5,945 nucleotides of DNA, taken from JASFRI01 sp050115015. Lineage in GTDB: Bacteria > Acidobacteriota > Polarisedimenticolia > CBDVAL01. The stretch's first letter is position 1. Each line of letters opens with the position of its first letter. The position numbers and the translations under genes are program-made. The notes beneath the pieces were generated by a model. It ran no database searches. It saw only the letters and a program-made list of their open reading frames with translations, and was not told the origin of the DNA. Positions 1 through 5,752 of this stretch are shown piece after piece. The DNA is taken from assembly GCA_050115015.1 (NCBI GenBank), contig JASFRI010000279.1, forward strand, positions 1 to 5,945, written 5' to 3'.

Positions 1-902
1 ACCAGGCGCCAGGAGAGCCGGAAGCTCTCGCGGGCGTCCGACGAGGTGATGCGATAGAGCGCCGCGGCGCCGAGGGCCGCGTCCAGCAGGAAGAGCATCT
101 CCGCCCAGCGAACCCCCACCGCGTAGATCCCCACCGCCGCGGTTCCCAGCCAGTAGTTCAGCATGAGCTGGTCGACCTTGAAGTGGAGGAAGTTGGCGAC
201 GATCCCCACGTGCAGCACGAGGCCGTAGCGCAGGGACACGCCGAACAGCTCCCGGGAGGGGCGTGACGGGCCGGCGCGGCGGCGGAGGACGGCGAACGAG
301 GCCGTCGCCAGCAGCACGGACAGGCCCGCGGTCACCAGGATCACGGTGCCGGACCGCAGGATGCCGAGGGAGTACAGGACCAGGACCGCGGTCAGGTTGA
401 TCAGACCGTTCGCCGCCGCGAGGGCGTGGACCAGGACCGCCCGGTCGATCCCGGTCAGGAGGTTCGAGGCGATCAGCGCGTAGTAGATGACCGGGCCCAG
501 CGCGAAGGCGAGCAGCAGGGCCCAGGGGTGGAGGCCCGGCAGGATCATCTCCCAGACCGAGAGGCCCGCCCAGCCGATCAGCGCGGTCACGCCGCCGGCG
601 GCCGCGGCGAAGACCAGTCCGGTGCCGTGGACCTCCGTCAGGGAGCGCCGCTGGTTGGCCAGGTAGTAGAGCAGGCCGCTGCCGAAGCCCAGGCCCCCGA
701 GGTCGCCGATCAGGGCGGCGAGCAGGAGGTAGAGGTCCACCACCCCCTTTTCGGCGGGGCCGAGGGTCTTGGCCACGATGATGCTGGCGACCAGGGCGAA
801 GAGAAGTCCGGCACCCTGCAGCGTCCAGATCCGCGCGGTGTCCCCCGAGAGCGAGCCGGGGCGAAGCGCCTCGCGCAGTCGCGACGGCGGTGGGCCGTTC
901 AC
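1..902 (-). CDS. Wzx-type polysaccharide flippase, C-terminus beyond left edge
   Basis: The reverse strand is open from GTG (902-900) to base 1, giving 300 residues without a stop. The protein is a string of hydrophobic segments, roughly residues 28-45, 55-80, 94-116, 126-148, 156-180, 184-206, 222-240 and 254-282, separated by short basic loops. Family marks are KTLGPAEKG (45-53) after the first helix and VDQLMLNYWLG (243-253) followed by VGIYAVGVRWAEML, both typical of the oligosaccharide flippase/MATE-like superfamily. Such proteins move lipid-linked sugar repeat units across the inner membrane. Full-length members usually have 400-500 residues, so about a third is missing past base 1. The GTG shares GTGA with the stop of the upstream glycosyltransferase, and no good Shine-Dalgarno precedes it, so it is probably translated by coupling. 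The start is inferred; no ATG occurs before residue 119. The family call is firm; the transported substrate is unknown. Confidence 0.9.
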   Translation of the reverse strand, partial: MNGPPPSRLREALRPGSLSGDTARIWTLQGAGLLFALVASIIVAKTLGPAEKGVVDLYLLLAALIGDLGGLGFGSGLLYYLANQRRSLTEVHGTGLVFAAAAGGVTALIGWAGLSVWEMILPGLHPWALLLAFALGPVIYYALIASNLLTGIDRAVLVHALAAANGLINLTAVLVLYSLGILRSGTVILVTAGLSVLLATASFAVLRRRAGPSRPSRELFGVSLRYGLVLHVGIVANFLHFKVDQLMLNYWLGTAAVGIYAVGVRWAEMLFLLDAALGAAALYRITSSDARESFRLSWRL

Positions 903-1933
903 AGCAGCCGGACCAGGGAGGCGAGGTTCGCCTCGGCCTCGGCGCGGAAACGGTCTCCGGCCGTTCGGGCCTCATCCCGAGCGCCGGGATCCCGGAGGAC
1001 CTCGAGGATGCGGCCCGCCAGGGCGCCGACGTCGCCGGCCGCGTATGTCCGCATCCCCCGGGTCTCCCCGACGTTCGTGGCCACGACGGGGGTCTCCATC
1101 CAGAGCGCCTCGACGCGGCACAGGCCGTAGGCCTCGTGCCGGGACGGCCGCACGAACACGTCGCTGGAGCCGAGGACCCGGAGCACCTCGGCCCGTGCCA
1201 TCGGCGGGAGGGTGCGGATCCAGGAGCGTCCCCGGAGCGTCGCCCGCCGGTAGTCCGGGTCGTCGGCGAACCCGCCGTCGAGGAGGACCAGCTCGAGCGG
1301 GATGCCCGTCTCGCCCCGCAGCCTTTCCACCGCCTCCGCCAGGTCCCGGAAACCGTACGGCTCCGTGAAGACGCCCACCGAGGCGACGACCTTCCCGCCG
1401 GCATCTTCCGCGGGTTGCGGCGGTCCCGGGACGGCCGAGGGGGGGAGGGGGAGCAGGCTGGGGATGACGTGCACCCCCTCGTCCCGGCCCAGCGCCGAGG
1501 AGACCCAGCGCGCGAGCCCGGGCTCCACCACGACCACGGCGTCCGCCTCGGCGACGGCCCGGCGCCCGATGGCCCTCCTTGCAGCCGGCATCGCGTGGAA
1601 ACGTCCCGGCAGGGTGCCATCGTGGATCACCTTGATCCAGCGGAACCGCCGGAACCGCCGGAGGGGGAACCAGGCCGCGGCGATCCGGAACACGGGGTAT
1701 TCCAGCAGCCACGTCGCGGAGTCGAGCACGACGTCGTCGGCGCCCGTCTCCCGGAACAGGGACCGCACGCCGGCGAGGCCCGGTGGCACGGCGTCCGGGC
1801 CCGGCTCTACCCGGATCGCCCGCCGGTGGGCGTCGAGGCCGCGCTCCCGGAGGATCTCGAGGAGTGCCTGGTCGTAGATCGCGACCCCTCCGTAGGGGGG
1901 CGGGAAGGGTCCGAGCAGGAGCAGCCGGTTCAT
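899..1933 (-). CDS. GT-B glycosyltransferase, family 4-like, atypical donor-phosphate loop
   Basis: This 344-residue protein has the length and layout of a two-domain GT-B glycosyltransferase. The N-terminal domain starts with a glycine-rich loop, GPFPPPYGGVAIY (8-20), typical of retaining family 4 enzymes, and carries VIHDG at 102-106. A proline-rich linker (about 158-175) leads to the C-terminal nucleotide-sugar domain. There the EX7E motif is intact: E267 and E275 within RHEAYGLCRVEAL, followed by TPVVATNVGE. The usual basic pair in the G-R-L-x-x-x-K-G loop is missing: the aligned stretch is GVFTEPYG (187-194), with V188 and Y193 in place of Arg and Lys. It presumably adds one sugar to a lipid-linked acceptor at the cytoplasmic membrane face; donor and acceptor cannot be told. 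It is first in the leftward unit, and its TGA overlaps the flippase GTG. ATG at 1933 places the glycine-rich loop at the usual distance from the N-terminus. Only a weak AAGG (1950-1947) precedes it. Confidence 0.9.
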   Translation of the reverse strand: MNRLLLLGPFPPPYGGVAIYDQALLEILRERGLDAHRRAIRVEPGPDAVPPGLAGVRSLFRETGADDVVLDSATWLLEYPVFRIAAAWFPLRRFRRFRWIKVIHDGTLPGRFHAMPAARRAIGRRAVAEADAVVVVEPGLARWVSSALGRDEGVHVIPSLLPLPPSAVPGPPQPAEDAGGKVVASVGVFTEPYGFRDLAEAVERLRGETGIPLELVLLDGGFADDPDYRRATLRGRSWIRTLPPMARAEVLRVLGSSDVFVRPSRHEAYGLCRVEALWMETPVVATNVGETRGMRTYAAGDVGALAGRILEVLRDPGARDEARTAGDRFRAEAEANLASLVRLL

Positions 1934-1938
1934 CGCTG

Positions 1939-1948
1939 GGTCCGGACC
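1939..1948. repeat. 10-bp perfect palindrome GGTCCGGACC upstream of leftward start codon
   Basis: The sequence reads identically on both strands and lies 6-15 bases upstream of the leftward ATG at 1933. It overlaps the only weak Shine-Dalgarno-like bases (AAGG, 1950-1947). It could be a small operator, a short fold near the ribosome landing site, or chance in GC-rich DNA. No function is assigned. Confidence 0.4.
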
Positions 1949-1958
1949 TTCGGGCCGT

Positions 1959-2015
1959 GTGCCGGGGCGGCATCCGGGGCGCTCCGGCCCCCGGATGCGG
2001 GCCGGACCCCGGCAC
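1959..2015 (-). promoter_or_regulatory. Long two-part hairpin in the leftward 5' leader
   Basis: Two nested perfect inverted repeats are visible. The inner stem pairs 1970-1979 (GCATCCGGGG) with 1989-1998 over 10 bp, around a 9-base loop (1980-1988). The outer stem pairs 1959-1967 (GTGCCGGGG) with 2007-2015 over 9 bp. The two are separated by an asymmetric internal loop of 2 and 8 bases. The element lies wholly between the candidate leftward promoter and the ATG at 1933, so it would form near the 5' end of that mRNA. No U-run follows it, so it does not look like an intrinsic terminator. A stabilising 5' stem, a translational control element or a DNA-level operator are all possible. Confidence 0.6.
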
Positions 2016-2024
2016 GGGGAGGGC

Positions 2025-2054
2025 AGGATAGCCGCATTCCCGGCGGTGGGGCAA
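2025..2054 (-). promoter_or_regulatory. Candidate sigma-70-like promoter for the leftward unit
   Basis: On the reverse strand TTGCCC (2054-2049, 4 of 6 matches to TTGACA) is followed after 18 bases by TATCCT (2030-2025, 4 of 6 matches to TATAAT). The start site would fall around 2018-2015, giving a leader of about 80 bases that begins at or just before the hairpin at 2015. This is the only paired -35/-10 I see upstream of the leftward glycosyltransferase. It rests on consensus matching alone. Confidence 0.45.
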
Positions 2055-2099
2055 CCCGTGGCCGACGCCTCGCCGTTTCCGGTCTTCGCGGGGGGGATT

Positions 2100-2108
2100 T
2101 GCTATTCT
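2100..2108 (+). promoter_or_regulatory. Extended -10 promoter element, probably giving a leaderless mRNA
   Basis: TGC followed by TATTCT (2103-2108) matches the extended -10 pattern TGn-TAnnnT and is one of the few AT-richer spots in the region. Only 8 bases (2109-2116) separate it from the GTG at 2117, so initiation at the usual distance would start the transcript at or within about two bases of the start codon. No Shine-Dalgarno lies before the GTG, which agrees with leaderless translation. A convincing -35 is not visible at 16-18 bases; a G7 run (2090-2096) fills part of the spacer. Confidence 0.5.
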
Positions 2109-2116
2109 AGTGCCCC

Positions 2117-3412
2117 GTGACGACCACCGCCCACCCCACGACCCTGTCCCACGCGAGGCCGGCGCCGGGGCTCGCGGGTGGGCGCAAGGGCCTGGATCGC
2201 GCCCTGCTGTTCGTCGTCGTCGGCATGGTCTCGCTCTCCTTCAAGACCGGCCCCTGGCAGTCGCTGCACGCGCTCGGCTGGATCCTGATGATCGCGGTCA
2301 TGGTCCGGGACCGCCGTTGGGAGGTCCCGGGGCCGTCCCGGTGGGCCATCCCCTGGGGACTGTTCGCCGCCTGGGTCTTCCTGTCGTCGGTCCTCAGCCC
2401 GGATCCGTCGCGCTCCCTCTACGACACGAAGAAGCTGCTGAACCTCCTCGCCCTGTTCCTGATCGGTGCCGTCCTGGTGGGGGCCCGGGACTACCTGCAC
2501 GCCCTCGTGGCCATCGCGTCGGTGAGTGCCGTCCACGCGCTCATCGGCCTCTACCAGTTCGTGACCACCGCCGATCCCATCGCCTTCCGGCCCCATGGGG
2601 TCAGCAACCACATGACCTACTCCGGCATGCTGCTGATCACCCTGTGCATGGTCCTGCCGCTGCTGACGTTCCGGAAGACGACCGTCGATCTCCTCTGGTG
2701 GGGATATGCCGTCCTGGCGCTGGTCGCCCTGCTGACGTCGCTGACCCGCTCGGCGTGGATCGGCTTCGCCGTGGCCCTCGCCGTGGTGCTCCTGTTCAAG
2801 AACCCACGCTGGCTCCTCGTCCTCCCCGTCCTGCTCGTCATCCTGCTCGTCTCGGTCCCGGAGGTCCGGGAGCGCACCCGGAGCCTGTTCGACCTGGAGG
2901 GGGACTACGCGAGCGTGCACCGGATCAGCATGTACCATGCCGGGTTGCGCATGGTCGCGGACCATCCGCTCCTCGGCGTGGGTGGACGCCCCCAGGTGGT
3001 GGCGCGTTACCGGGAGTACGAGGGGACGCCGGCGACGCCGCCCCCCGAGGCGGGCCCCGACGCGACGCCGTATCCCACCCCCGCGCACCTGCACAGCAAC
3101 GCCCTGCAGCTCGCCGCGGCCTTCGGGCTGCCCGCCCTGGTTGCATGGCTGGCAGCGCTGCTGGTCTGGCTGCGCGAGCTGCTCCGGCAGCTCCCCCGGC
3201 GGCGCGACGTGACCGGCGAGGCCGGGCGCCTGCGCCGGAACCTCCTCCTGGCATCTCTGGCCGGGGGCGCGGGATTTCTGACCATGGGGATGGTCGAGTA
3301 CAATTTCGGGGATTCTGAGGTCTCCGTCCTGTTCTTCTTCGCCCTGTCCATCCCCTTCGTCCTGGGTCGCGACCGGGATCACGGGGCGGTGCAGCCCTCC
3401 CGAAGCGGATGA
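2117..3412 (+). CDS. O-antigen ligase/polymerase superfamily membrane protein (Wzy/WaaL-like)
   Basis: This 431-residue protein has about 11-12 predicted membrane helices (for example 29-43, 76-92, 105-121, 125-148, 166-184, 193-209, 213-227, 231-247, 328-352, 375-392, 400-416) and one large loop (about 248-326), the layout of the O-antigen ligase superfamily. Family marks are LTSLTRSAWIGF (206-217) with conserved Arg211, HPLLGVGG (283-290) in the loop, and HLHSNALQLAAAFGL (324-338), where His326 matches the histidine essential in WaaL-type ligases, then EYNFGDSEV near the C-terminus. The loop carries a Pro-rich stretch (304-322). It would polymerise undecaprenyl-linked repeats (Wzy) or transfer them to lipid A-core or another acceptor (WaaL); sequence alone does not separate these. 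The neighbouring flippase favours a Wzx/Wzy-type pathway. GTG at 2117 is chosen because the next in-frame ATG (residue 37) falls inside the first helix. It is the first gene of the rightward unit. Confidence 0.88.
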   Translation: MTTTAHPTTLSHARPAPGLAGGRKGLDRALLFVVVGMVSLSFKTGPWQSLHALGWILMIAVMVRDRRWEVPGPSRWAIPWGLFAAWVFLSSVLSPDPSRSLYDTKKLLNLLALFLIGAVLVGARDYLHALVAIASVSAVHALIGLYQFVTTADPIAFRPHGVSNHMTYSGMLLITLCMVLPLLTFRKTTVDLLWWGYAVLALVALLTSLTRSAWIGFAVALAVVLLFKNPRWLLVLPVLLVILLVSVPEVRERTRSLFDLEGDYASVHRISMYHAGLRMVADHPLLGVGGRPQVVARYREYEGTPATPPPEAGPDATPYPTPAHLHSNALQLAAAFGLPALVAWLAALLVWLRELLRQLPRRRDVTGEAGRLRRNLLLASLAGGAGFLTMGMVEYNFGDSEVSVLFFFALSIPFVLGRDRDHGAVQPSRSG

Positions 3413-3444
3413 CCGTCGTCGCCGCTCCGTTCCCGTGCCCATGA
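3409..3444 (+). other. 11-codon mini-ORF linking two genes by stop/start overlaps
   Basis: ATG at 3409 shares ATGA (3409-3412) with the stop of the ligase gene. The frame reads MTVVAAPFPCP and stops at TGA 3442-3444, which shares ATGA (3441-3444) with the start of the following glycosyltransferase. No Shine-Dalgarno is visible in the 28 bases between the two large genes. Ribosomes ending the ligase could restart here and then restart again at the glycosyltransferase. The peptide itself is unlikely to matter. The arrangement is plain in the sequence; its translation is inference. Confidence 0.4.
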
Positions 3445-4634
3445 CGCCTTCCCGACTCCTGTTCGTCGACCAGGCGGGAGCCCTCGGGGGCGCCGAGCTC
3501 TTCCTCCTCGACGTCGCCGAGCGTTTCCGGTCCCGGGGCCGCGTGCTGCTGTTCGAGGACGGGCCCTTTCGGGCCCGGCTGCTCCAGGCCGGCGTGGATG
3601 TCGAGGTGATGGACGGCGTACGAGGCCTCTCCCGGCTCACCAAGGCCGGCGGGCCGGGCCGGATGCTGCGATCGCTGCCGTCCATGCTCAAGGGGGTGAC
3701 GATGCTGCGCCGGCGCGCCCGGAAGGCCGATCTGGTCTACCTGAACACGGCGAAGGCCCTCGTGCTCGGCGCGACCGCCTCCCGGCTGGCCGGGACCCCC
3801 TACATCTACCACCTGCACGATCTCGTGTCCTCGGACCACTTCGGCCGCTGGAACCGGCGGCTTCTGGTGGAGCTCGGTAACCGCGCCGTCGCGGTGATCG
3901 CGAACTCCGAGGCCACGCGGGCGGCCTTCGTGGAGAGCGGCGGCCACCCGGATCTGGTCTCCGTCGTCTACAATGGGTTCGACTGCGAGCGTTTCGACCG
4001 GGAGCTGGCCGAGGGACGGGAAGGGGCCCTGCGTCTGCGGGAGGGGATCGGGGACGGGTTCCTGGTGACGGTCGTGGGGAGGATTGCGCCCTGGAAGGGG
4101 CAGCACGTCCTCCTCGAGGCCGTCCGCCGGCTTCCCGACGTGCACGCCTGCGTCGCGGGGGCGGCGTTGTTCACGGCGGACGACCAGCGATACGAGGCGC
4201 GGCTGCGGGAGATGAGCCAGGAGGCTTCACTCCGGGGGCGGGTGCGCTTCACGGGGTTCCGGGAGGACATCCCGGGCATCCTCGCCGTTTCCGACGTGAT
4301 CGTCCACTGCTCGGTGGCGCCGGAGCCCTTCGGTCGCGTGATCGTCGAGGGGCTCCTGGCAGGGCGGCCGGTGATCGCCGCCGACGCCGGTGGCGCCCGG
4401 GAGATCGTCGATGCCGGCCGGACGGGCTGGCTCGTCCAGCCCGGGGACCCGGAGGGTCTCGCGTCGGCGATCGCCGACGTCCGCCGGGACCCCGGCCGTG
4501 CCGCAGGGATCGCCGCGGCCGGTCGGGAGGAGGTCCGGACGCGCTTCGGGCTGGAGAGGATCCTGGAGCAGGTGGAGGGGATCGTGAGCCGGTGTCTCTC
4601 GTCGCCGGAACGGCCGGGTACCGGGAATCGATGA
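3441..4634 (+). CDS. Family 4 (GT-B) glycosyltransferase, canonical motifs
   Basis: This 397-residue protein is a typical retaining GT-B glycosyltransferase. The N-terminal domain has DQAGALGGAEL (10-20) with the glycine-rich loop, YLNTAKA (100-106) and HLHDL (124-128), a common site of the conserved active-site histidine. NSEATR (155-160) and YNGFDCERF (177-185) mark the inter-domain region. In the C-terminal domain VVGRIAPWKG (211-220) supplies the basic pair R214 and K219 for the donor phosphates, and PEPFGRVIVEG contains the EX7E pair E295 and E303, followed by GRPVIAADAGG. It probably transfers a sugar from a nucleotide donor to a lipid-linked intermediate; specificity is not readable. 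An in-frame GTG at 3435 would add two residues. ATG at 3441 is preferred because it overlaps the mini-ORF stop as ATGA and gives the usual short N-terminus. Its own TGA overlaps the next gene's ATG. No signal peptide or membrane helix is seen. Confidence 0.92.
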   Translation: MTPSRLLFVDQAGALGGAELFLLDVAERFRSRGRVLLFEDGPFRARLLQAGVDVEVMDGVRGLSRLTKAGGPGRMLRSLPSMLKGVTMLRRRARKADLVYLNTAKALVLGATASRLAGTPYIYHLHDLVSSDHFGRWNRRLLVELGNRAVAVIANSEATRAAFVESGGHPDLVSVVYNGFDCERFDRELAEGREGALRLREGIGDGFLVTVVGRIAPWKGQHVLLEAVRRLPDVHACVAGAALFTADDQRYEARLREMSQEASLRGRVRFTGFREDIPGILAVSDVIVHCSVAPEPFGRVIVEGLLAGRPVIAADAGGAREIVDAGRTGWLVQPGDPEGLASAIADVRRDPGRAAGIAAAGREEVRTRFGLERILEQVEGIVSRCLSSPERPGTGNR

Positions 4635-5752
4635 CCCTGGCCCTGGTGCATGACTACCTCATCCAGATGGGTGGGGCGGAGCGGGTCGTGGAATGCATGG
4701 CCCGGGCGCACCCCGAGGCCCCGATCCACACCAGCGCGACGCTGGACCAGGGGCTGTTCCCCGTCTTCCGGGAGCGGCGGATCCACAACTCCTGGATGCA
4801 GGCGATCCCCCGGCTGGGGAAGATCCACAAGAAGCTCTTCTTCCTCTATCCCTTTGCCTTCGCCTCGATGCACCGGCCGCGGGCGTCGATGGTCTGGGTG
4901 AGCAGCAGCGGGTTCGCCAAGTGGATCCGGTACCGCAAGGGCTCGCGGGTCTACTGCTACTGCCACACCCCGCCGCGCTTCTTCTGGCAGCCCGACCTCT
5001 ACCTGGAGCGGGAGATCGAGAGCCCCTGGCTGCGGGCGTTCGTGAAGCGCCTGGTCCCCCTGTTCCGCGAGAGCGACTACCGCCAGGCGCAGCGGGTCCA
5101 CCGGTTCATCGCGAACTCCCGCAACGTGCAGGCCCGCATCCGCGAGTACTACGGCCGGGACAGCACCGTGATCTATCCACCGGTCAACCTCGACCGCTTC
5201 ACCCTCGGTGGTCCTCCGGGGGATCACTACCTGATCGTGTCGCGCCTGGTCGGCTACAAGCGGGTCGACCTCGCGGTCCGGGCGTTCACCGATATGAGGA
5301 AGCGGCTGGTGATCGTCGGCGACGGGCCGGACCGCGCGAACCTCGGGTCGATGGCGGGGCCGACGGTGGAGTTCCGCGGCAGGATCCCGGACGACGAGGT
5401 CGTCGCCCTGATGCGCGGCTGCCGCGGGTTCATCTTCCCGGGCATGGAGGACTTCGGGATCACGCCGGTGGAGGCGCAGGCGTGCGGGAAGCCGGTCATC
5501 GCCTTCGGGGAGGGGGGTGCCCTGGAGACGGTGGTGGAGGGGGAGACGGGGATCTTCTTCCGGGAGACGAGCCCCGAGGCGCTGGTGGAGGCGGTGCGGC
5601 GGGCGGAGGCGGTGTCGTGGGACCCACGACGGATCCGGCGGAATGCCGAGCGCTTCTCCGAGGAGCGGTTCCTGGGGGAGATGGCGAGGCTCATGCAGGA
5701 ACCGGACGCGGATGCCGCCATCGGACGGACGCGGGTCGGCGCGGGAGGCTAG
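4631..5752 (+). CDS. WbaZ-like family 4 glycosyltransferase (mannosyltransferase-like)
   Basis: This 373-residue GT-B enzyme resembles the WbaZ/mannosyltransferase branch of family 4. It opens with LALVHDYLIQMGGAERV (3-19), has CYCHTPPRFFW (109-119) with H112, FIANSRNVQ (159-167) and VIYPPVN (180-186). The C-terminal domain has IVSRLVGYKRVD (202-213) with the basic pair R205 and K210, VIVGDGPD (227-234), and the EX7E motif E273 and E281 in MEDFGITPVEAQ, then GKPVIAFGEGG. Mannose or a related sugar is a plausible donor, by family analogy only. An in-frame GTG at 4592 would add 13 residues with no family features. ATG at 4631 is chosen because it forms ATGA with the upstream stop and starts right at the conserved N-terminus; a weak GGGAA (4623-4627) precedes it. 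The last 15 or so residues are a low-complexity tail. The TAG stop interlocks with that of the convergent asnB-like gene. Confidence 0.92.
   Translation: MTLALVHDYLIQMGGAERVVECMARAHPEAPIHTSATLDQGLFPVFRERRIHNSWMQAIPRLGKIHKKLFFLYPFAFASMHRPRASMVWVSSSGFAKWIRYRKGSRVYCYCHTPPRFFWQPDLYLEREIESPWLRAFVKRLVPLFRESDYRQAQRVHRFIANSRNVQARIREYYGRDSTVIYPPVNLDRFTLGGPPGDHYLIVSRLVGYKRVDLAVRAFTDMRKRLVIVGDGPDRANLGSMAGPTVEFRGRIPDDEVVALMRGCRGFIFPGMEDFGITPVEAQACGKPVIAFGEGGALETVVEGETGIFFRETSPEALVEAVRRAEAVSWDPRRIRRNAERFSEERFLGEMARLMQEPDADAAIGRTRVGAGG

Noticed and set aside
426..1130. 234-codon open frame on the + strand
   Set aside because: Antisense to the flippase, whose reverse-strand frame shows regular membrane helices and family motifs; this frame is charged low-complexity sequence.
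2088..2102. Sigma-54 promoter (-24/-12) before the ligase, suggested by TTGC at 2099-2102
   Set aside because: At the required spacing the -24 position reads CG instead of the near-invariant GG, so the match fails; the extended -10 explains the TGC TATTCT better.
890..2110. 406-codon open frame on the + strand reaching almost to the ligase start
   Set aside because: Covers the leftward glycosyltransferase on the opposite strand and crosses the intergenic control region; composition is P/R/G/E-rich with no motif. The opposite strand carries a clear GT-B enzyme.
2102..3691. 529-codon open frame on the - strand
   Set aside because: Antisense to the ligase and the start of the next glycosyltransferase; very low hydrophobic content, Q/E/R/G-rich with no domain pattern. 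Shadow of the real genes.
4592..4630. Upstream GTG start adding 13 residues to the WbaZ-like glycosyltransferase
   Set aside because: The extra residues lie inside the preceding gene and add nothing typical of the family; ATG at 4631 makes an ATGA overlap and starts exactly at the conserved N-terminus.
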